Positions 56,181-64,000 of a stretch of DNA of 64,000 nt are shown here, piece after piece. Source of the stretch: Trematomus loennbergii (taxonomy: Eukaryota > Chordata > Actinopteri > Perciformes > Nototheniidae); contig JAAOOA010000366.1 in the NCBI GenBank assembly GCA_012861695.1, positions 221,001-285,000 of the forward strand, written 5' to 3'. How positions within the stretch are numbered: the first letter of the stretch is position 1; each line of letters begins with the position of its first letter. The position numbers and the translations under genes are program-made. Under the pieces are notes generated by a model that was not told the DNA's origin, made no database searches, and saw only the letters and a list, made by a program, of their open reading frames with translations.

Positions 56181-57131
56181 TCTGTTAAAGATGCATTCAT
56201 TTGGAGTTACTGGTACCTCATGACCCTATCCCTAACTTTGGCTCTTCTTCGTCATGCATTATTCTCTGGACCTATTTTAATCTCACTTTCTCACAGTTTC
56301 TACCGCAGCACCACTCATCCCCACATTTGCCACAAATCCCCAAGAGTGTCTGCAGACGGGAAGAACTGTGACCAACATCGTCTGCAGGGGCGCCGCTGAC
56401 CAGGTGCCAACAAGCCAAATGTGGGACAAAATTAAGTTTGTGCGGGACAATGTTACTGCTTTGCTAAGAGCTAGTTTACATTTAAATATAACGTCTATCT
56501 AACCCAGGGGTGTCCAAACTTTTTTCACGAGGGCCACATACAGAAAATATACGAAGGTCTGGGCCCCTCACTAGAGGTATATCGCCTCATAAGTTCAGCT
56601 ATAAGTTGGAAAAATCAATCAAATGTCGGTAAATTATTCTTGATACATAAAATGCTGTTAGAAAAAAAGAGCTCACAGCTCTCCAGAGGGTTTACTTATT
56701 TAGTGAGCAACTCATTCCTTAAAACAGACGCTTCAGATTGCTGATAATAATAAGAAATATGATTGGGCTTTTTTCCTATCAACTTAGAACATGTTTTCAA
56801 CTTGAATGGACTGAATTTATTCAAAAATTGGGCTTATTAACACAGTAAATACTACTTAACAAGTTCACATGCAAACACACCGTCTAGACCAGGTTAAACA
56901 CTGAGAATGGGTGTTTCTAGTGATGGCAGTGTGAGAAAAAGTTTTTAGAGAGTACTTGTCCATGGACAAGTGAGTTTGGCAATTTACTTGTCCGAATACA
57001 TTTTTCACTTGTCCAGAATGGACAAAATTGGGCCACTGGAATCTTCTTCTTCGCCATCGTATTTTACATTTTCCCACGGTTTTTACGACACAGCTAATGT
57101 AAGTGAGCGGTAAGATTTACTGCATCACACG
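56181..57131. other. Mixed sequence with one hAT-like end
   Basis: CAGGGGTGTCCAAACTTTTT at 56514 with GAGGGCCACATA following is a hAT-type end without a visible partner. At 56945-57030 ACTTGTCC/GGACAAGT palindromes occur three times; the same motif reappears at 58288-58335. Confidence 0.45.
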
Positions 57132-58083
57132 TAGGGTTGGGTATAGTTTGGATTTTAACGATTCCGGTTCTGCTTTCGATTCCGGTTATTTTCGGTTCTC
57201 GATTCCGGTTCTTTGAGAGGGTAAAAATAAGTCCCATGACAAACTGGGAGTAAAACATATTTATGAAAACATTAAGTCAAATCTGTATTCCTATTTAGAA
57301 ATCACTTCATACTGTTTAATTTCTTACGGTTATTGAATACAATTATATAAAAATAATGTCTGCATTGTTTAGTTAGTTCTAAGTGGTGCAGTTTGAGAAT
57401 GTACAATTGGCCCAGTCTCCTCTGATGTTACACTGCAACCTGCCTGTAGACAGAGTCCAACCACATGTCCAACACATAGCCTAATAAAATAATACATTAT
57501 ATGTATAGCCTATAGGCCTAGCGCTTTTCTACAACTCAAAGACGCTTGCACGCTTACACATGTCCTGCAATACACATGCTGCAGTGCTGCCAGTGCCAGC
57601 GCTCACTGTTTGTAAAAGTAAATAAATAGTATTTTCATTTCAATAATGTATTTTCTATACCCTGCTTCATAAACAATACTGACATCCTGTGCTCCTCCGA
57701 GTCTGGGGGTCGGGGATGTGAGGACAGCGCGAGGACACAGACAGGGAGGCTGATTTACTTCATAAAGGAAATGGCGTCAATATTAACAACATAGGAGCTA
57801 AAACGCTTAATAACCTTCATTACGTGTTAAAGAAAGAACATAAGAAAGTTTGACAAAGATTAGGCTGTTAAACGGGCAGCGGGTCCGCTGTGTGTAGAAA
57901 GAGAGAGGAGAGAGAGAGACGCTGAACTGCACCGTGCAGCGATCAGATGATCCGGAGCAGAGAGAGAGAGCTGCGGTCCGCGGGGCTCGGCCTCGCCTCC
58001 TGTCCTCACAACTCTTATTAATCCCGGTACCGGACAATTGTTATTTGTTCCTACTCGGAACCGAGTTTTGCTTCCCAACCCTG
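57132..58083. mobile_element. 0.95-kb DNA transposon with AGGGTTGGG ends
   Basis: AGGGTTGGGTATAGTTTG followed by repeated GATTCCGGTTC at the left, and GGAACCGAG...CCCAACCCT at the right. Non-coding. Its right part has GA-rich repeats (57898-57970). No clear target duplication. Confidence 0.6.
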
Positions 58084-58599
58084 CCACTGTGCTACACTTC
58101 CCCCCCGCCCCGCCCCCGTCTAACAGTACAGAAAGCGGCGAGATGCATTTCCTTAGGAATCGACAAGCAGAACCGAAACTAACATTTCTAAACGAACAAT
58201 GGCGGACACGGACAATTTGCGAATGAGTTCTGCATTTTGTAAACTGAGTTTATCAATAATTTGTCAATAAATGAGGGCTAAAAACGTCACTTGTCCGCTG
58301 GACAAGTCAATTGAAAGATCTACTTGTCCGACATTGTAAATAACACGTCCCGGCGGTGGGACGTGTGCTTTTTCGCACACTGGATGGCGAGATGAAGCCT
58401 TATGAAGCTTGAAGCTTTCCAGCCGATTGGTTGGCGAAAGGGTTCCTCTCATGAGGCAAGGCAAGGCAAGGCAAGGCAAGGCAAGTTTATTTATATAGCA
58501 CCTTTCAACACAAGGCAATTCAAAGTGCTTTACAAAAAATGAAAGACATTAAGAAAATGGCATTTAAAATCAGTCATTAAAAAGAAAAGATCATTAAAA

Positions 58600-60608
58600 C
58601 TGCGGTCGCAGAAGTGCGCGCAGTGATGAGCGGGCCCTCGCGTCCGTGCGCCTGTCGGGGAGGGCGGCCGGTCGTCCCGGCGTCAAGCAGACGCGCGCGA
58701 GTCCTCGGAAATGAGCAGTCATTTCTATAATGTTTGACTTATGTCAACGAAGCACAGCTCTGCAAACTTTTCCCGTTGTGATTATAAGTTATTTAAGCTG
58801 ATCAAATGTGCATCAGACTTTCTGCCCTTTACCGTTTGTTTACTCACTAATCACATCTCCCCTGGATGTTAGGCTATTTGTTTTTGATACAACTGCTTTC
58901 ATTCAGACGCAATGTTTACAGTGAGAACAGCAATAATATATGTAACAGGCCTACATTGCACACATTATTTGTATGCTTTAGTAGATATCTACAAGTAAAG
59001 AGTAGATATTATTCATGAAACCATATAGTGCTTCACATAATAAAATATACAAGGGCTGTAGCCTGATATACATTATATGCTTTAGGAGCTGTATGTGTGT
59101 GTTGTACAGTGAGTAGGTGTGTGTTGTGGAGTGTATGAGTGTCTGTTGTAATTGAATTTGCCGCCAGCAGAGGCGGTGTGTGTGTGTGGGTTAGGGGTTA
59201 GGGCTAACCATAACCCTAACCAGTTATGAGCATTTCTTTGTAAGCCCCGCCTTTTTGCAAACAGGTTTAGATTAATGACGGACATATTTATCGACTGAAC
59301 ATGCTCATTTTCTACGGTAATATGTCTGACCCTCCACCGATGCTGTATACTAAGTGTGGCGTTGAAAAACAAAAAATTGAAATTTAAGGTAATATTTCAC
59401 TGTTTTTAACATTATGCTAATTTAAAAAAAATGAAGTAGGCGGAGTTTAGGGGTTCAAGGACATAATATGTAGAGTAGGTCTACCCGAATAAGTGTGCAA
59501 AATGCCAGGTCATTCGGAGTTAACGGTGCGACTTTGTAAATGTTTCCATAATGGAAATGTAGTAGTTTGGATTAATGTAATCGTCAAACAATTGTGCATT
59601 CTCCGTTAGCTTACGTGCTCCCCGTTCGAGCGAATGACTATTCCTTTGCAATGTAGCATCACATTGGATATGCGCTTAAATTGTCCTAGATTGGAATTTT
59701 CCGATCATTTCCCTATGAGGAATTAGCAAAAATGTGCTGAAAATGCATGAAAATGCACATTTTTCAAAATGGCCGACTTTCTGGAGGGCGGGGCTAATGA
59801 AAAGTAATTTGATATATGTGTGCAATCATAATAGAAATGTGGATGCAGCGTTTCGTGAAAATCTGAAAAACTATATGCGAGTAGTTTGGAGTAATGTAAA
59901 TCGTCAAAAATGGTGTATTCGCTGTTAGCTTATGACCTCCCGATTGAGATTCAAAAATGTCCACAATTCAGTACATATTGGCTAGGGGCTGAACCTGTCT
60001 GCATTGGAATTTTTCCGATCATTCCCCTAGGAGGAGTTTGCAAGAATGTGCTTAAAATGCATGAAAAACGCACATTTTTCAAAATGGCCGACTTTTGGGG
60101 GGCGGGGCTAATGGATACTATTTACATATATGTCCGCAATTCCAAGAGGAATGTCTGTGCCAAAATTCGTGAAGTTCTGAGAAACTATATGTGACTACCA
60201 CACAATAGGGGGCGCTAGTGAGCAGTTTTTTTTAAAGATTACGTTTTTTTTTTACATTCTCGAAAAGGTCGTGGGCTCTGACGTGTGTCCCAAGTTTTGC
60301 GTCCGAAGCTCATTTTATGCTATCACAATTTAAAAAAAATGTATAGGCCACGCCCACATTCTGAATTTGTTGCCACACTTTAAATCTGAGTTCGTAGTCA
60401 CCCCCAGAGTATGTGTAAAAAAAAATTAAAAAAATTCGTCCATCTGTTCTTGAGTTATAAATTGGTGGTGTTTTTGGCGCCCCTATAATCCAAAATGAAA
60501 ATGCTTTGGTGTGCCTATTCCCCAAGACAGAGACTGAACCTATCCACCAACATCTGTGATATATGGATACATTGTTGCTGAGTTATGAGCATTTCTTTCT
60601 AAGCCCAA
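58600..60608. mobile_element. 2-kb insertion within the L2 element, composite repeats
   Basis: CATTAAAA flanks it (58592-58599, 60609-60616), a possible 8-bp duplication. Its first 550 bp resemble 52750-53020. The segments 59560-59880 and 59880-60200 are tandem copies of about 310 bp sharing TTTTTCAAAATGGCCGACTT and GGCGGGGCTAATG. GTTATGAGCATTTCTTT is found at 59223 and 60585. No gene. Confidence 0.5.
59190..59222. repeat. Telomere-like palindrome
   Basis: GGGTTAGGGGTTAGGGC is followed directly by inverted TAACCATAACCCTAACC. Confidence 0.8.
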
Positions 60609-61072
60609 CATTAAAAGAAAAAATACATGGATAAAAGTTACAGTGCAGTTTAAGATGTGAATAGTTCAATTAAAAGCAGCGACAAAAAGAAAAGTCTTCA
60701 GCCTGGATTTAAAGTAGTAAGAGTTGCAGCGACCTGCAGGTTTCTGGTAGTTTGTTCCAGATATTTGGAGCATAATAACTGAACGCTGCTTCTCCATGTT
60801 TAGTTCTGACTCTGGGGACAGAAAGCTGACCAGTCCCTGAAGACCTGAGAGTTCTGGATGGTTCATAATTTAGCAGGAGGTCAGAAATGTATTTTGGGCC
60901 TAAACCATTCAGTGCTTTATAAACCAGCAACAATATTTTGAAATCTATTCTTTGACACACAGGAAGCCAGTGTAAAGACTTCAGACTGGAGTGATGTGAT
61001 CCACTTTCTTAGTGTTAGTGAGGAACCAGTGTAAAGACTTCAGAACAGGAGTGATGTGATCCACTTTCTTAC

Positions 61073-61637
61073 GGGCCGTCTCCACGGCAGCGTTAAAAAA
61101 ATCTTGGAGGTGGGCGTATCTGAAGCTTGAGGATTTTTTGCGAGCAACCAATCACATGAATCTCCCGCCCGCGACATACGAAGCAAAAAGCCCGAAGTAA
61201 ACTGGATATAAACTCCCCAAACAGGCGAAAACCTACCACTGTCTCTGCCACCTCCCTCCATGCCTGGCTCCTCCGGTTTATATCCCGGTAGGTCTGGTCA
61301 TAAAGCACCGGGTGATTGATTCGCTACGCTAATTTCTCCTCCATGTTTTGGAATATGAGGAAATGACCTGCGGTATTTCTCTCCCAGCATACACGCCGTT
61401 TGATTGGCTAGAGCTTGAACTGTCAGATTTGCGTACACAGGATTTGATTGGCTGACGCTTCCTCCTCAGCTTCAAAAGTTGAACATTGTTCAACTTTGGA
61501 TCTTGAAAATCCTGAGAATCTCCGCTCGCGCTCCACAATGCATTTCGGCGAAAGCGAAAAAAAGTGACGTCACCCCATTCAAAGTGAATGGGCAGAAGCG
61601 TTTCAAGATTTTTTAACGCTGCCGTGGAGACGGCCCG
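61073..61637. mobile_element. Harbinger-type MITE, 565 bp
   Basis: TTA flanks it (61070-61072, 61638-61640). The ends CGGGCCGTCTCCACGGCAGC with following GTTAAAAAA(A)TCTTG are inverted and match over 34 bp with one extra A. It sits in L2 sequence, which reads on after removal. Non-coding. Confidence 0.88.
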
Positions 61638-61813
61638 TTAGTGTTAGTGAGGACTCGAGCAGCGGCGTTCTGAATTAGCTGCAGCTTTCTAATAGATTTT
61701 TTAGTGAGACCTGTAAAGACACCATTAGTAGTCGAGTCTACTGAAGATAAAAGCATGGACAAGTTTTTCCAAATCCTGCTGTGATATTAGTCTTTTAATC
61801 CTAGATATGTTCT

Positions 61814-62377
61814 TTAGGTGATAGTAGGCTGATTTAGTAATGTTTTAATGTGACTGTTGAAACTCAGGTCAGAGTCCATGACTACACCTAGATTTCTGGC
61901 TTTATCTGTTGTTTTGAACATTGCAGACTGAAGCTCAGCGCTAACTTTTATACGTTCTGCCTTGGCTCCAAAAACCATTACCTCAGTTTTATCTTTGTTT
62001 AATTGGAGAAAGTTCTGACACATCCAGTCATTGATTTGTTCAATGCACTTACTCAGTGTTTGAATTGGAGCATAGTCTCCTGGTGAAATTGTTACGTACA
62101 TTTGTGTGTCATCCGCATAGCTATGGTAACTTATTTTGTTGTTCTTCATTATCTGAGCCAGTAGCATGTTAAAGAGAAGAGGCCCCAAGATGGAGCCTTG
62201 AGGTACCCCACATGTCATATTTGTCAACTCAGATTTGTATTTACCTATAGAAACAAAGTTGTTTCTGTCCTTTAAGTAGGACTCAAACCAATTTAGAACT
62301 GTTTCCGAAAGTCCCACCCAGTTTTCCAGTCGGTCTAGTAATATGTTGTGGTCAACAGTGTCAAACAGTGTCAAACG
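61814..62377 (-). pseudogene. L2 reverse transcriptase, C-terminal part
   Basis: Opens directly at the truncation with FDTVDHNILLDRLE, then GVPQGSILGPLLFN and the catalytic YADD (SYADDTQMY), WMCQNFLQLNKDKTEV and ARNLGVVMDSDLSF, all usual for L2-clade elements. The conserved N-terminal part and endonuclease are missing. The frame breaks after LNQPTIT, and the C-terminal tail continues in pieces to about 60660 (GLGPKYISDLL). Confidence 0.85.
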
Positions 62378-62385
62378 CATGAGGC

Positions 62386-64000
62386 TTCATTTGAGCACAA
62401 ACCCCCCTGTTGGCCAAAGAGTGTAAAAACAGGCAGATATGAAATCTCATTGTTCCAAATGAGCAAAGCCTTAGAATAACTCTAAACAATGTACATGAAA
62501 TCATATTTTCATGTAATCAATTTGTATCCACATTATTCCTGTTGAATGATTGTGATTGAAAAGCATAAGGAGGCTGGTAAACATTACAAAGAGGGATTTT
62601 TATTCCTTAATAATATTGTAAACTTAACCATGTTATAGCATAAAATAATACATTTATTTACTACATTACTAGATTTAGCTGTAGCTTTTATAAACAAAAA
62701 CAAAGAAAGATTGACCAGTTGTTGAACAAGTGACCTTGTTATTGAAAGTCTACTGCCTTTGTCAGCTGATCCACAGCCCATATGCTGAAACTACCTGAAA
62801 ACACTGTTTACTTCATTCTTAATATAATTTGTCTTAGTCGATAATCTGCCAATCAACACGCTTCTGCATTTCTATTTCTCACTCGTCATCACCCTTCTGT
62901 CAGTAGTGCAGCAGCAAGTGATATAAACAAACAAACAAACAATCTTCAGAGGGGTTTAAGTGTATGGAGGACGGAACATGACATAAGTATAAATAAATAA
63001 ATAAATGCATAAATAAATGTATGAATAAATAAAAGAATAAATAAATACATCAAAGTTGAGAATAAAACATAAAACGCATTATTATAAATCTTTAATATAT
63101 TTCATACATTTACGTTAACCTACATTTATTTATTTATGTATTTATGTGTCCGTATGCTAATGAGGTAGGCGGTCCTAACCTCAGTATGATTTTTTTCAAG
63201 TTAGTTTTTACGATTGTATTATGTCTTATATTATTATTTAATTTATTTCGTTATAATTTAATTTAATCTGATTATTTTAACAATTATTTTAGAGGGCGTC
63301 TCCCTAGTGTTATTATTTTTTTAATTATTATTTAATTGGCTTTGTATTTATCTCATTTTTTTTTATTATTTATTGTATTTTTTATAATAATTTTGTTATT
63401 ATAATTATTTTGAATGTATTTATTTAATTGTATTTTATTTTGTGTAATTATTATTTTGTTAGTATTTATTAAAATAAATTATTTCAGTTTTTATTATGCG
63501 TTTTTGTATTTTATTATTATTGTTTTTATTATTATTTATTTAAAAATTATTACTATTTTATCAATATTAATAAAGATGTAATTATTCATTGTTTATGTAC
63601 TGATATCATTTTTATTTTTAATGTATTTATTCATTGTATTTTTACTTGTCATTTCTTTATTGTCATTATAATTTTGAATTAATTTCTTACCTTTTGTATT
63701 ATTATTTTATGTGTTATTATTTAATTTATTATAATTTTCTTTTTATAAGTTTAATTTGATTTATTAGTTGTATTTTATTATAATTTGTATTTAATTTAAT
63801 AATTTGTATTTAAAATGTTTACCCCCATGTTTTTTTCTACCCTGTAGTCCAGTCCGTTAAAAAAAAAAGTAACAAAAGAAAAAAATAAAATAAAAATAAT
63901 AGTGTTTAAAAAATACGTTTTTAGATGTAAACTTATCATCCACCACCCCGTTAGCAGGTGCCACTGGATTGACGTATATTTGAGACATTCTGTTGCTCCC
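62386..64000. repeat. AT-rich low-complexity tail of window
   Basis: 62386-62980 shows nothing recognisable. (AAAC)n lies at 62928-62942 and (AAAT)n at 62990-63050. From 63190 to 63830 the plus strand is a T-rich run of TTATTATTT-like words with hardly any C. CCATGTTTTTTTCTACCCTG at 63825 and a poly-A run at 63860 follow. No exon is seen. Confidence 0.8.

Larger units (their letters stand above)
58458..62377 (-). mobile_element. L2-type LINE, 5'-truncated, with two insertions
   Basis: CATGAGGC borders both ends (58450-58457 and 62378-62385), an 8-bp target duplication. The 3' end on the minus strand is TTGAATTGCC...TATATAAATAAACTTGCC with (CTTGC)n repeats. Element sequence is 58458-58599, resumes near 60609, and continues to a 5' truncation inside the reverse transcriptase at 62377. 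Insertions are 58600-60608 and 61073-61637. A 59-bp tandem duplication (CCAGTGTAAAGACTTCAGA) lies at 60967-61070. Confidence 0.8.

Noticed and set aside
58264..58518. Frame with repeated Leu-Ala-Leu-Pro-Cys
   Set aside because: It is the (CTTGC)n repeat at the L2 3' end.

Overview
The window is vertebrate nuclear DNA, most likely from a ray-finned (teleost) fish. The support is a split gene with GT/AG introns whose exons read as the start of TAB1, the first exons of a fish-type NLR gene, tRNA-derived SINEs with the usual fish tail, and many teleost DNA-transposon termini (hAT, PIF/Harbinger, TTAA-target elements, Tc1/mariner). No bacterial operons, rRNA genes or CRISPR arrays are visible. Almost all of the sequence is transposable elements, several nested inside one another.

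Layout. 1-3.3 kb: a hAT-like end, a 61-bp tandem array, then a divergent gene pair: a BEN-like gene on the minus strand and a two-exon Tc1/mariner transposase on the plus strand. 3.2-7.7 kb: an inverted duplication of the transposase tail, with a 1.9-kb TTAA-target element inserted in one arm. 8.2-21.5 kb: a PIF/Harbinger element (TAA target duplication) holding a 10.8-kb endogenous retrovirus with paired LTRs, a tRNA-Trp-like primer site and an intact gag, but almost no pol. 21.7-26.2 kb: a complete but mutated Ty1/copia element on the minus strand, apparently primed by initiator-Met tRNA. 28.4-29.7 kb: a hAT element with a perfect 8-bp target duplication.

30.0-36.7 kb: four coding exons of tab1 on the plus strand, with introns full of repeats. 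Two exons carry frameshifts and no later exon is found. 37-40 kb: LINE, LTR-like and TTAA-element remnants. 40.7-44.5 kb: two 5' exons of an NLR-like gene on the minus strand, their intron filled by a near full-length non-LTR retrotransposon; no NACHT exon is present. 45-56 kb: a 620-bp inverted repeat about 6.8 kb apart, enclosing a stack of DNA transposons and flanked by tRNA-like SINE units. 57-62.4 kb: a minus-strand L2 LINE with an 8-bp target duplication, itself hit by two insertions. 62.4-64 kb: very AT-rich low-complexity DNA.

How it fits together. The only host genes I can support are the 5' part of tab1 (TAK1 signalling adaptor) and the 5' end of an NLR gene. Both look incomplete. 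Many frameshifts, and nearly all differences between the two retroviral LTRs, are one-base indels, so uncorrected assembly errors must be weighed before calling any gene dead.
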